Part shown: in pieces, positions 23,582-34,439 of the stretch
Layout of the letters: every line of letters begins with the position of its first letter
Numbering within the stretch: position 1 is the stretch's first letter
DNA from: Stachybotrys elegans
Lineage: Eukaryota; Ascomycota; Sordariomycetes; Hypocreales; Stachybotryaceae
Reading direction: 5' to 3'
Assembly (NCBI GenBank): GCA_020746835.1
Contig: JAGPNK010000019.1
Span: forward strand, 456,793-520,792
DNA length: 64,000 nucleotides
Notes under the pieces: generated by a model
Told to the model about the DNA's origin: nothing
The model's database searches: none
The model's input: only the letters and a program-made list of their open reading frames with translations
Translations under genes and position numbers: made by a program

Positions 23582-24440
23582 TCCTTGGTCGACTCCCAAA
23601 ACCAGATTGCGAGCCTGCAGAGGGACCCAGATCCTGACGACTATTTCGCCAGACTATCGCGCCTGAATCTCAATATGGTCGCCCAGCTTGCTCGAATTGG
23701 CCGTGGGCGGCCGATGGTGGACTTAGATTATCTGATTACGCCGGCCGACGAGACGGATCCCAAGTCCACATCGCCCGTCGATGACTTAATGGCCAGCACC
23801 AGAGACGTCATTGAGGTTTTGGAGCTGATGTCTCGTACATCAACACTTCCGTCCAGCCGATCAGATCATCCACCCAGTGATGCTCAAAAGATCACGCCGT
23901 GTCCTGGATGATACAAGTCCGGAATTCATATGCTGGCAACACCTAAAGAAAGTCTTGCAGGTTTGCCGGAACCTCCAAGTGAACCCGAATGCCCCGTTGA
24001 TGTCACAGTCTTGCTGTTGGTTCTCAATTGTTACACTCATGTTTTGCGTCTATACGTCATTCTTTTCTTCCACATCTACGATTTTCTAAATGAGCTTGCC
24101 CAGAGCGATGACCCCACGCTCTGTGCTATCCCCGGTCTTGCTTTCGGGACGTTTCCCCTTTGTGGGGCCGCCGAGTTCATTCTTATGGCAAAGGCGGGGT
24201 TCCGTGCCAACTGAGACACAGCATCCGGAAACCTTCAAGCAACTGTATTCACCCAGATTGCCACCGGTCTTTTCGAGAAATTAGAGAGTCTGGATGGACT
24301 GCCCCGGGAGTTTCGGATATCACAACGAATACCACAACACGGAGACCAGCATGGCGCTCTCTTCAGTGAGGAAGACGTCATCAGCATTGCTAAGTTGGTG
24401 ACATCTAAAGACGAGATAGGCAGGTCTGAGAATGGAAGAG
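23582..24440 (+). pseudogene. C-terminal half of a Zn(II)2Cys6-type cluster regulator
   Basis: One plus frame holds helices of the kind found at the C-terminus of fungal cluster regulators of the aflR type: L-L-L-V-L-N-C-Y-T-H-V-L-R-L-Y, I-P-G-L-A-F-G-T-F-P-L, and Q-I-A-T-G-L-F-E-K-L-E with G-L-P-R-E-F. Two TGA codons interrupt the same frame (about 23,909 and 24,212). The N-terminal zinc cluster is missing; the frame emerges from the protease fragment region near 23,565-23,590. At the other end it runs straight into the reductase-domain fragment. Assignment rests on general pattern, not on a specific gene. Confidence 0.55.
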
Positions 24441-24719
24441 GGGGTGAAAATGGCTTGGTACGAGGGAGATTTGCGACAACCCCGGCTAGGACTCTCGGAA
24501 TTTCAGGCCGAGAGCATCTTCAGGGCCGTTACACTCATTGTGCACAACGGCGCCGACGTATCGCATGTCAAGACGTACCGCTCGCTGCGCAACGCCAACG
24601 TGCAATCGATCAAGGAACTAGTCGAGCTCAGCCTACTCCAAGGGCGTCGTATTCCGGTGCACTACGTCTCCACAGCCGGCACCGCCACGTTCTCAAAATT
24701 CTTTCCAATGTGGATTTGA
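24432..24719 (+). pseudogene. Fragment of a PKS-NRPS terminal reductase (R) domain
   Basis: The frame reads W-Y-E-G-D-L-R-Q-P-R-L-G-L-S, then H-N-G-A-D-V-S-H-V-K-T-Y, N-A-N-V-Q-S-I-K-E-L-V and H-Y-V-S-T-A-G. These are the core strands of the NAD(P)-dependent reductase/Dieckmann-cyclase domain that ends fungal PKS-NRPS hybrids; H-Y-V-S-T-A-G is around the catalytic Ser/Thr region. Only about 95 residues of a roughly 4,000-residue enzyme remain. The frame stops at 24,719 and nothing upstream matches the megasynthase. Its place between a regulator relic and an enoyl reductase relic fits a former cluster. Confidence 0.75.
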
Positions 24720-25265
24720 CCCTGAAACTGACCCAATCCCTACTGCACAGGAGTTTCGAAACAAAAGAAAATCCCGACCAATTTTGTCCCTGGTCGTAGG
24801 GCGCAGCGTGGATTCGGCGGTTCAGACTGAATCCGATTGTTGGAACGCAACACTGATTTGCATAATTAGACGGGCATGCAAGCAGCACGGGAAACGCAGT
24901 ACCCTGCATCTGGCCACCCGAAAACAAATGGCAGGAAAAGCAAAATTGACCAAAGTATAATACGAATGCACGTGTGCAGGCGTATGCTGCCAAGGCGACA
25001 GTGCTCAACGAAAGGTCTGATAGATGCCATGTGGCAGATCGGCAACTTTGAGCCTGTTATGACTCCGTTCCGATCGAGCCGTCTCAAACACCAGAATCGT
25101 GCCATGAATTCGGGTGTAAAATATAGGACAGGCACTCGGATCTCGGAGCACACATGTAGCAGGATATGACGCTCTGGTGACCATACTATGCCTACATTAT
25201 CCTAGTATGACTATGTAGGTTTTGCTTTTATTTTTCCAGCTTCTCGATTCTCCACTGATGGACAT
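24720..25265. other. Spacer between cluster relics
   Basis: No family recognised on either strand. Overlapping frames at 24,866-25,169 exist on both strands; neither looks like a reductase, P450 or transporter piece. Confidence 0.35.
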
Positions 25266-26505
25266 TTGCGCTGGCCATTCTGTCTATGTCACAATACAAC
25301 TGTCCATCAGAATGCCCTTTTCCCGTCTATGGCCACCACTCCATCCCATTGCCTATCGGAATTGCCGCACATGCAACAAGCACTTACTCAGGACTCAAAA
25401 GGTTGGCCCTTTCTTGATGAGAATGCCTCTTTGCCTGCTCTCACCCCGGGCACGGTCTTAGTCAAGTGCAGCAGTGGGCCTGAATCCATCAGATGTTAAG
25501 ATTTCCCAAACAAATTCCGACCCCCGGGGCTGTATGTGGCCTAGACTATGCTGGCGTAATTGTCCGCATGGATGACGAGGTAGTCAGACTTCGTCCGGAC
25601 TTGAAAATTGGCGATAGGGTCTGTGGCTTGGTCCACGGGTCCAACCCAACAGACAAGGGCAATGGATCCTTTGCTGAGTACATCTGCGCCCTAGTACAGC
25701 TTGTGATAAACGTTCCAGAAGCATTGAGCTTGAATCAAGCTTTGGCGTTAGGTGTGGCACTCACTACAAGTTGTCTCGCGCTCTAGGAGTGTCTCGACAT
25801 CCCTGGATCTCTGTCTTCCCCGACCCCCCAGCCATTTGACGCTCTCGTTTGCGGAGGGAGTACGTGCTGTGGTACAATGGCTATTCAATTACTGAAGCTG
25901 TATGTTTCAACTCAAGGTCGAACGCTACCACCACAAACTGAATAAACGCTGACTGTAAAGCTAGCTCTGGGGCCCGTGTAATTGCGACGTGCTCACCTAG
26001 AAGTTTTGACTTGGTAAAGAAATATGGTGCTGATCTGGCATTCGACTACGCAGAGGCTGGCGCCACAGAGGCCGTAACGGCGTTGACGAAGTGCAGGCTT
26101 CGATATGCCCTTGACTGCATCGCCAACGAGGACTCGGCTTCGTTTTGCTACACGTCACTTGGCAGGTCAGGCGCTCGATATACCAGCCTGGAACTATGCC
26201 CCAGCAGTTTCAGACGTAGAAAGGTAGTAAACTATGACTGTGTGATTGCATTGGAGATTTTTGGGAAGGATGTTAAGATGGGTAGTGATTATAGCAGAGC
26301 TGCGAGCCCTGTGAAGCACGACATAGCTGTTCGCTGCTTCCAGATGTTCCAGAAGTTGCTGGAAGATGGTTTAATTCGACCGCATCCAATTCGAGTCCTT
26401 CATAGTCTAGGGTCCATATGTGAAGGTCTCGACTTATTAAGAACAGGATCAGTTTCTAGGCTGAAGTTGTATGTCTTCAAGATAATTAATAAGGTACCTT
26501 ATTGA
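25266..26505 (+). pseudogene. Trans-acting enoyl reductase of a PKS-NRPS cluster, frameshifted
   Basis: The N-terminal part reads P-H-M-Q-Q-A-L-T-Q-D-S-K-G-W-P, then L-T-P-G-T-V-L-V-K. The next family element A-V-G-L-N-P-S-D-V-K is one frame over (extra base near 25,470), and P-T-P-G-A-V-C-G-L-D-Y-A-G-V is a further frame over (extra base near 25,498). After I-G-D-R-V-C-G-L-V-H-G-S-N-P and F-A-E-Y-I, an in-frame TAG at about 25,783-25,786 follows C-L-A-L, where these enzymes have Leu-Tyr. An intron 25,900-25,964 (GTATGT...GCTGAC...CTAG) rejoins the frame; the Rossmann half (C-G-G-S-T-C-C-G before it, A-T-C-S-P-R-S-F-D-L-V-K-K-Y-G-A-D after it) is otherwise well preserved to the stop at 26,505. 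Such enzymes reduce the polyketide enoyl intermediate in trans. The relic is more complete than that at 1-269. Confidence 0.8.
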
Positions 26506-26533
26506 GATACAATAGAGCAGCTACATACAGTGA

Positions 26534-26850
26534 TTAAAATCGAACAATAGAGACAGCTAACAATAGCCTTTTGCAAACAGTAATGGGTGCTATGTTGCCC
26601 ACAAGACCAGAGTATATTAAAGTAATGAAGGGATCGCCAGGCTGTGGCATCTCGACTTCACCCAGTGACCAGAGCCGAAGAACAGGGAGGCAGGCTGTGC
26701 CAGCAGCAACCACATACAAGAATTCGTATACAGTCAGGGGACCTACGGCTAGCAGGCTGGCCTCCATGTGTGCACATTCCGTTTGTCGGCCTTTCCTTGC
26801 GTTCTGACCAGGCGAATGCGCTGGGTAAGAAGTGATTTCCGACAATCATG
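26534..26850. repeat. Diverged copy of a dispersed non-coding repeat
   Basis: Aligns by eye with 34,560-34,760: shared blocks include aagggatcg, an agagccgaagaacag/ggagccagagaaca block, ggggacctgcggttag-like sequence and gtttgtcggcc. It is the least RIP-altered relative here and further copies lie at 34.4, 35.6 and 55.8 kb. No coding capacity is evident; the open frames in it are not conserved. Confidence 0.5.
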
Positions 26851-28117
26851 TGCCGGATAGCTCAAACGTAACAAGCTTTCTCATTTCGCGGTCTGGGACC
26901 AGTTTCGTGGCTGGACCACTGATCGTACGGATTTCAGGGATAATAGCTTGACTCGCTGTAAATCATCATCCTAAGAATTCATACGCCAGTGTTTGGATCT
27001 GCTTGAATGTAAGCAAAGTTCGTGTAATACACGTGATATAACTAAAGAGTTCTTTTGTGATGACTTTATATTAATTATCTTGATAGCTAGAACAATAAAT
27101 GATTCATGTGCTAGAGTCTTGGACTGAACTGATTGCGAAAATCCTAGCCTGGACGCTTCCTTTAGAGTCCTGCTGTTGTGGGTTACCATGGGTTGAACTC
27201 CTTGCTAGTTCAGCTTTCTTTGTTTCAAATATACCACAAGTCATTATATAAAGGTGCAGATATAGCGTGGTACAGCTGTGCACAAATTTATTTCCATTCT
27301 AGTCTCTTGTCTACATCTCTAACCAATAAGTGTGATGAGAAGGCCAATTGTCCGTCTCCGCACTATAGAATTGATAAATACTGTTTACCATATCCGCCTT
27401 AAAGCGTTTGGCAGCAGACTGTGGCCAATATTGACTAGAACATTGATTGGTTTGCTTCGAGCCTTGCGCCGAGATTTGACTGGACAGTCCGATTCTGGCA
27501 TGTCTGTGCATGCCACTTAGGGAATACAGACAATGAACCTCTGGATACTTCCGCGAGGGAGCTAATACCGAAGGTTTCAATGTAAGCCCTCGAGATTATC
27601 TAAGTCAGCTCGCCTAGAGAAAGCATGAATGATAGAGTCGAGCCGGCTCGTAAAAATGATGCTGCGTTCAAGTCGTCATTAACTGTTTCGATGGTAACAT
27701 CGCCATTGAGTGTGGTTTAGGGGGACCGCTGCTACCTTGACATATCCTGATATGTAGCATAGACCCTGCAGCATCGCCCTGGTTTGTTCTTGACACTGTT
27801 TTGCTACAAATATGCTACAAGAATGCTCTGGAGGCTGTGATACCAGTAGGTCAACGTTGCAGCACTCTGCGAAATTCAGCAAGCAAATCTACGCGCTTAG
27901 CTATCGCCAGAGACCTGGTTAATGCTTCATGACGGCCATTGGAGATGAAAAATCGTATATTATAACTGGCATAAGCCACGAGCAAGGTGTGAATTCCAAC
28001 ACGACTTGCTCGCTGCCTTGGCCGCCCCGTGGACGTTGTCCTGTCATGATTAGTACACGACATCAGCGGTGATGGACTGCAACAAGGCGATTGAGTCAGG
28101 GAGGAGCCTCGTATATT
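26851..28117. other. Spacer, nothing recognised
   Basis: About 1.3 kb with no recognisable protein family, RNA gene or repeat. The right end is the 3' side of the HET gene. Confidence 0.4.
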
Positions 28118-30466
28118 TTAAACTAAATAAATTGACTGTAGTAAAGCATGCTTAGACATTCTCCGCACTTCACTGCCATTTAGCCTCCCACAGCCAACCC
28201 TTTCATAAACATTTCGCAACCCATTGATTACTTTAGGTTGTAAGAGCAGAACGTGACTAACGGTTGCAAAAAATAACTCTCTGCAGGTAGTTTCTCTGAC
28301 GATAAATGCCTGCAAGGTAACGGCCTCGTCTGTCTGGTACTCTGGATGCTCCAACGATGCCCATCCAGCAATGAATTCTGGCTCTGTAGGTACTGCTACA
28401 GGCCGCCACATGTCCTTGCCAAATTCAGACTTGTAGTTCGTCACCGCTGCTATGACATCCAAGTCTGCGTCACTGAATCGATCGTGTATGCGCACTGGCA
28501 AGAGTTTTCCCTTTAGCTTGAGCATGCCAAATCGGTTCATTGGATTGAAGAAATCAGGGGGCTCCATTGTTCGTCTGGCCTCAAAATCTGGTTTGAATGT
28601 TCGGAGATCAACGTGCACGAGAACAACTTGCTCTAACTGGCATATGTCCTCGGTGTGAGATGGTGGCCGGTGTAAATCTGACCATCCGACAGACATTCCC
28701 GATAAAGTTGGGAAGCCATCGCTGTCAAGTGTCGGCTCACTCTTGTCGTTTCGTTTCAGGACAGCCATAGACGCCCACGACCAGGTGGGTATCCCGGTGA
28801 CCCTTACTTTTTCGCCAAGACATGTCTGCTCCCACATAAGACCATGGGTGTTGCCAGTCCAATGTCCGGAGATATAAGCAGTCTCGGGGTCCTGATCCTG
28901 CTCTTTGATGACAGAGCTAAACTCCCCAACTATACCAGCCAGTGCGACTAATCGATCTCTTGTCAATCTTGTGAGTTCTAGGCCTGAGTATCTCTCAATG
29001 ACTTGCAGCCATGACGGAAAAATGTTGTGAGTCTTGGATAAGTCAATGTTGAGCGTGCTCCTGAAGGAGATTTCGTTGACATCCTCCGACCTAACCTCGT
29101 CGTTGTGCAAAGAACGTGGCCCATGCGTGCGGCACTGCAAGAATAAGCCCCCGGCAGCACCCGAGAAGGTCAGCAAACGTGGACTGAGCATCCATTCCTG
29201 GAAGACCCATCCTCTACTCAAGAGATGGCTTTTGCTGATGTTTTCCTTGTAGTCATCAGGCAAAGCCGTCTCCGAGCATTGTATATAAAAGTATCCCTCC
29301 TGCAGTCCGTCTCGTTGACGTCTATATGGCAGTCTCGCGATCTTTGAGATGTTTTCGTCTGAAATCGGGCCAAAAAGTCCTCCGTTTGAAGCAAGTGCCG
29401 TACAACAAATAGTCAGGCATGCCTTTTGATAGTACTCAGACATCTTGATAGCCTCGCGCTCCCAATCATCGTCATCGTCTTGAACAATGCATAATGAGTC
29501 GATCCAAATATACTTGATCCCCAGTGCAGCAGTAAGCATGGCAGCATCTTGGAATAACTGAGTGATGGGAGGTATAGTGCCTCTACAGATGTTGCAAGTA
29601 GTTGTCTGGCATTCCCTACTACGACACTGTAGCGTAGCCCTGGTTGTCTTGCATAGCTCCGTGTCTTGCCCCCATCGATGACTGAGAATAATATAGTTTC
29701 CGCTTTGACCAGAGGTGTTTCGAAGAATATGTGAATAAGATGATGCACCGTTGCTGAGGATTTCCACACATCGAGACGGGAGAGGTACTTGAGCGGATGA
29801 AAAGTTCCGAACATTGGAAAAGCTCATTGAACATTTCGAATGGTATCGACGACACTTGGTAAGCCATGATTGAATGGCATTGACATTCGAGGCAGACCAT
29901 GTTAGAGAATGAGAGAACAATTGCCCAATGACATCCTCAGTCTGGTGCGCAGGTGTGCCATGATCTGCAGCAACATTGAACCTTAATGCTGGATATCGGA
30001 TCAGAGAACTGGGGTTGCAGACGAAAACTTTCAGGGCTTCAATCTGCAGACCATCGATTCCTCTGGCTGTAGTTGACTCGCCTCTGACAACATACATATT
30101 GATCCAGGTTTGCGCGAAAAATTGGCTTGCCAGGTGCTTATACTTCTCCCAAATTGAAGCGTTCGGCGATGTTCCCTTGATAGCATTCCTCAGCAACAAA
30201 CGTCTTGTCTCTTTCCTTTCAAAGAGAAGCAGATTCTCAATGAGCATGGCGCAAAAGGAGCACCCATGCTGGGCCGCCCTTGCTGTCTCGGTGAGCGAAT
30301 AGCCATGAACAGGGCTACTCTTGCCAAAAGCTTGAATATCAAAGGCGCGACACTTCTGGCAAAGCTCCATGTCGATATAGTTGTCAAAGCGGCTCGCCTG
30401 TAACAGGGAAAAGGGGCTCAAGGACCCTTTTAATGCTCGATGGAGCGGCAAAACTAATTTACACAT
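28118..30466 (-). CDS. Intact HET-domain protein
   Basis: One uninterrupted frame of 782 codons from ATG 30,466. A second ATG at 30,370 begins M-E-L-C-Q-K-C-R, the usual start of this subfamily, and is the more likely one (750 residues). The N-terminus has a C-x2-C...H-G-C-x2-C zinc-like pattern. The HET core is complete: Y-I-I-L-S-H-R-W-G-Q, then Y-I-W-I-D-S-L-C-I-V-Q-D-D, then L-S-R-G-W-V-F-Q-E-W-M-L-S-P-R. A long variable C-terminus follows, with the P-T-W-S-W-A-S element common in HET proteins. HET proteins recognise non-self cues after hyphal fusion and cause death of the mixed cell. No introns are needed. It contrasts with the ruined HET gene at 11,963. Confidence 0.9.
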   Translation of the reverse strand: MCKLVLPLHRALKGSLSPFSLLQASRFDNYIDMELCQKCRAFDIQAFGKSSPVHGYSLTETARAAQHGCSFCAMLIENLLLFERKETRRLLLRNAIKGTSPNASIWEKYKHLASQFFAQTWINMYVVRGESTTARGIDGLQIEALKVFVCNPSSLIRYPALRFNVAADHGTPAHQTEDVIGQLFSHSLTWSASNVNAIQSWLTKCRRYHSKCSMSFSNVRNFSSAQVPLPSRCVEILSNGASSYSHILRNTSGQSGNYIILSHRWGQDTELCKTTRATLQCRSRECQTTTCNICRGTIPPITQLFQDAAMLTAALGIKYIWIDSLCIVQDDDDDWEREAIKMSEYYQKACLTICCTALASNGGLFGPISDENISKIARLPYRRQRDGLQEGYFYIQCSETALPDDYKENISKSHLLSRGWVFQEWMLSPRLLTFSGAAGGLFLQCRTHGPRSLHNDEVRSEDVNEISFRSTLNIDLSKTHNIFPSWLQVIERYSGLELTRLTRDRLVALAGIVGEFSSVIKEQDQDPETAYISGHWTGNTHGLMWEQTCLGEKVRVTGIPTWSWASMAVLKRNDKSEPTLDSDGFPTLSGMSVGWSDLHRPPSHTEDICQLEQVVLVHVDLRTFKPDFEARRTMEPPDFFNPMNRFGMLKLKGKLLPVRIHDRFSDADLDVIAAVTNYKSEFGKDMWRPVAVPTEPEFIAGWASLEHPEYQTDEAVTLQAFIVRETTCRELFFATVSHVLLLQPKVINGLRNVYERVGCGRLNGSEVRRMSKHALLQSIYLV

Positions 30467-30664
30467 ATGCTTACAGCAACAGTGCAGTATCTAAAAATGA
30501 GACCGGGCTGTGTATGGTGGCTGTGTTGCGACTGTGCCTCTGACCTGCACGCGACCCCGCACCTTGAATTGAAACGTTATCTATATTAATAAACCCCGAC
30601 CAGAATACCTTCTCATCTGGCTCACTTCAATTTGCCCTCTTCAAAATCACCAATTTTGAACGCA
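30467..30664. promoter_or_regulatory. Short divergent promoter region
   Basis: Only about 200 bases (295 if the HET start is 30,370) separate the HET gene from the membrane-protein gene. An AT-rich TATATTAATAAA stretch at about 30,581-30,592 could serve as a TATA element for either direction. Shared regulation is inferred from spacing. Confidence 0.35.
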
Positions 30665-31991
30665 ATGGCTGGGGGGAAATCAGCTTCAGTTATACGGATC
30701 AAATTTTTTGCCAATGTTATCAGCACTGGCATCAGTTTGTTGAGGGTCCTTTGGATGCCTTCGTTGCTCGATGATTTTACTGCAAATGAACAACCTATTG
30801 AACACAGTCATCTACGAGCCTGTCGCATACTTTTGCTAGTCATGCTAGCCCTTTTCCCATTTCATATTATCAACATCATCTCTGTTTCGTTATTTTTCGA
30901 CTGGATCTACCTGCGATTCGCATTTGCGTTTATTTTCGACCTCGCCAGTCTTATACTCACGGTGGTACTCTATTGGCTGGTGCGTCCGCTAGCTTCGGCC
31001 ACAAGGTTTACTGTGGAGTTCACTTTGGGCCTCGTCATTGTAGAGTGTGGACTTCGCACTCTTGCGACGCTCTCGACGTGGGCCGTCCCAGCCCACAACC
31101 GTTTCCCGAATCGATACAGACCTATAACTAGCAGTAGGTGGTTCTTTGATGGCTGGATGCTTGGCTCCAATGAACAGCACCAAGGAGCTGCGCTCAATGA
31201 GCTACAAAGCGACCCCTTACATCTAGAGGAAATCTATCAGCAGCATTTAATAACAAAGCACTCGTTCATACCCATTGAATCCAAAGTAAGCCCTAGCATA
31301 CAGGTCATCTATAGTTTACTAACCATGCTTCCAAGTCTAACAGTTCGCGCAAATGGTTAACCCTTACGCCTATAACCTCTGCGGAGTCTCGGACAAGCCC
31401 TCGTCTCCATCCTGCTGTTCAGTACTGGTGCATTAGCAAGAATTCACCCAGTGGTTTTCAGGTCCAACTTCAGAAAGCCATTGGGCTAATCTGCTTTCGG
31501 CTTGCCTCTGAGATACCACTTCTTGGTATATCGCTAGTCATATACCAACAATATGAATGGTAGGCTATCTCTAAAAATGAACCGCAAGATATAATGTCTT
31601 CACTCTTACTTATTATACCTTTGGTATTAGGTCGGGCTACACTATCCTTGGTCAAATTTGCACCTATTTTATAATCATTTTTATTCTATTTCGCCTCCCC
31701 ACTAACCTTTTTATTCTCCAATATCGTCTCTGGAGTGTGAATAGCTTAAGGGCATTTATATTTATTACCCTTACCATTCTATTTGTCAATGACTTATGTT
31801 TGTGTATTTACCGGATGACACAGTATGACTGGTTTAATGTTCAGACTGGAAGACAAGGGAGTAGTAGCTCCAAGCAAGACAGTATACATACTGCTTTACT
31901 GATCTTTCTGATAGCGTCAACTGCATCGGGTTTCATTATCAATGTAGCTATTCTATGGAGTTTCGTGCTATTATCTTATTCAAGCCTTTAG
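30665..31991 (+). pseudogene. Multi-span fungal membrane protein, probably frameshifted
   Basis: Exon 1 30,665-31,285 is clean, with hydrophobic segments (L-L-L-V-M-L-A-L-F-P-F, I-Y-L-R-F-A-F-A-F-I-F, T-L-G-L-V-I-V-E-C). Intron 31,286-31,343 is GTAAGC...TAACAG. Exon 2 goes on as S-L-G-Q-A-L-V-S-I-L-L-F-S-T-G-A-L-A-R-I-H-P and then A-I-G-L-I-C-F-R-L-A-S-E-I-P-L-L-G, but these two stretches lie in different frames from each other and from the exon start. Intron 31,560-31,630 (GTAGGC...ATTAG) rejoins W-S-G-Y-T-I-L-G and a final run of membrane segments to the stop at 31,991. About seven or eight spans in all, as in fungal integral membrane proteins of unknown function. Two frame changes suggest decay; an unrecognised small intron could explain one of them. 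Confidence 0.5.
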
Positions 31992-32080
31992 ATTAGGTAT
32001 CTACATAATGTAAGTAGTAATTTACAGTGGGATTGGCTATAATATAAGCAACGATGAATGTAAGTACGTGTGCAGTTATA

Positions 32081-34030
32081 TTATGGCCCGTAAAGAGACA
32101 CAACAAATAGCAAAACGGCAGGTATAGCCTTCCACCAGACCGATGGGCCCTCTTCCTCGTTGATGGTTGCTAAGCCGTCAAACATTTTAGACTGTTGGTG
32201 CCCAAAAATATGACCTACGATGATAGCCACAGTGAACACGACGAAAGAAAGTCGCAGCCATGGCCGAAGAACAAATCGTGAACGGTTGCGGTACTCCCAT
32301 GCGTTAAACGCCGTCTCCTGATCCGGCACAGGCCTATAACGGCTCGCCCTCTGATCGTCGTCCAGGAAATGAATCAACGACCCCAGCAGCGTCGTAGGAT
32401 CTCGATGCCACGCCATGAATATCGTGCCGACTTTCCAGCAGACCCAGCTTGCAATCAGAGTTAAAACAGCAAATAGAACCGCCATGGCAATACAGGCAGC
32501 CTCGTTCACTTGAAGTCGTACCACAGTGACGGTCATCGATCCGTCAACCGAGCTCGTTTCCGCCTTGCGAAACTGGTAGTGTGAGAGCATCGGCCCGATA
32601 TTTTGGACCAGATTCGTGACCACAGTGCTGAAATTGTGGTTTTGTACCTGCATGGCCTCCTGGTAGTTGATATTGAGCCCCTGAACTTGATATCTGCCAG
32701 GAAAGGACCGACGGGTCCAAAACTGAGGGTGGCAAACGGATTCCATCCACCCAAGAAAGAAGGAACGGACATGGCCAAAAGAGGCCAAAAGTTCGTTTTA
32801 ATCATCCTTTTTTCCTGTCCTTGCAGCACGGTTATGTTCGGGTCGAGCCACCTGAATCTTTGTGACCCACGAACGGGTTGAGCAGATGACTTCCTGTGCT
32901 AGAGCTGGCCGGGTCAAATTCCCGGCGCCAGTCCGGTTAGATTGTCTAAACGGTATTCGCGCATAAATAAGGGGCTAGTGCTGTTGCGGCAGTGCCGCAC
33001 AAGGGCGGCTCGAAGCGCCCTCGTTTCTGATGAACCAAAATACTGAATCTGGGTCCTCTATCAATGATTGTCTCTTTGACAAGTATCTTCTGTCATCAAT
33101 TTTCAAAGTCCCAGCAAAGTTGAACAATTCCACTAAATCGGCCCGGGAAAGCGATCTGTTGCAGCCCTTGAACTGAAAATCTCTCGCAATAGTCTCGAGC
33201 TCCAAACACATTTAATATGTGAAAAAGAGCCCATCAACGACAGCTGTCAACGGGGCACGAGTTCCGCGGTTGTTTGGTTTTCCAAAACGCTGGCAGGAGC
33301 AGTTGTTTGCGGTACCAAAGGGAGGGGCAATATGGAAGTCCTTGACGACCTGCGCGTTATAGTACGCGAGTTCTCGAGTCCCGTTCCCTAGATTTGCCAT
33401 ATTATTTTCATCGAGCTTCGTGGCGCGAACGAATGGAAACCCATCGAGCATTGAGAACAGATCTTTGGTAATGGCGAATGAGTCCTAGACATTGATATCT
33501 TTCGAACGGAGTTGCTAGACGTTTTGAGGCTCAAAAAGAAGAAGTAAAGGAATGATTTAAACTCTTAGCAGAATCGTTACTACTGACGAGAAGAATATAA
33601 GAAAGTGTATGCGTTTGAAAGAGTGTCACAAGACTTGTTGAAAGAACATGTCTCTATAATCAACATAAAGCTCATCAGCGTCGGTGGACATGGCGGTACC
33701 GGCATTCAACCAGCGCGTGTATCTCAGGCTCTGGAACTCTACCCGAGTCCAAAGTACCGAAATTAGCGTAAGAACCAAATACCAAAGGTCAAAACCGAAG
33801 ACAATCCAGCGCACTGTCCGGGGATCATACCAGCTAGTAGCCCAAATCTCCACAAGTTATTCATATCCTGCTATGTTTCAAACAGCCCACCGTGACTCTT
33901 TAAGTACAAAAGCATAGTGGGTAATATGATTAGAAGAGTTAAGAATGCGCAGCAGAAGCTGAGAAGAGCCGACCGTCTCAGCCAAAATAGACGCCATATT
34001 GGGAGTAGACCGCCCTATGACGTTTTCAGC
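32081..34030 (-). pseudogene. DUF3433-type membrane protein gene, broken
   Basis: The minus strand holds the expected order. First comes W-L-R-R-S-A-L-L-S-F-C with a membrane segment (about 34,000-33,900), then TAG after L-F-E-T. In a second frame come V-E-F-Q-S-L-R-Y-T-R-W and V-D-Y-R-D-M-F (about 33,850-33,630). Then D-G-F-P-F-V-R-A-T-K and C-L-E-L-E-T-I-A-R-D-F (33,451-32,975) are split by one in-frame TAA at 33,212-33,214. Finally a C-terminal frame (32,788-32,081) has two membrane segments and the P-T-T-L-L-G-S-L-I element typical of DUF3433. DUF3433 proteins are large fungal membrane proteins of unknown function. At least two nonsense codons and two frame changes were seen. Confidence 0.65.
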
Positions 34031-34439
34031 ATGTTTGGCCAACAATGGTCTATATTAAGGGGATTTCAGTTGTCTGAAATTAGCTATCTAGTATTTTCAC
34101 GGTATCGTTTGGCCCTGGTCCGAGGCACGTCAAGAGCTATCTTCCACTAAGAGCGGATACCTCTTATTTACTAAGGAGGCTGGCACTCCATGAACTGATA
34201 TATTGGGATTGTTACTTGTTCACAGGAGACATACCATTACTACCAATTGGTTTGGTTAGTATTTATGATTTGATTGCTATTGCTATCGAAGAAGGAAAAG
34301 GCAGCCATCTGTTTCACTATACACTGTAAGCAAGCATAAAGAACGAAGGATTCCGTCTTAGCCACAATGCAACTTGATGCTTACATGTTTTCCCAATCGG
34401 TCATACGTCAATTCCTAATGCAGCTATCACCTAAGGATT
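34031..34439. other. Spacer, nothing recognised
   Basis: About 400 bases of AT-leaning sequence upstream of the DUF3433 relic; no gene or repeat recognised. Confidence 0.35.

Noticed and set aside
26571..26849. Short genes within the 26.5-kb repeat copy
   Set aside because: Overlapping frames on both strands are not conserved in the related repeat copies.
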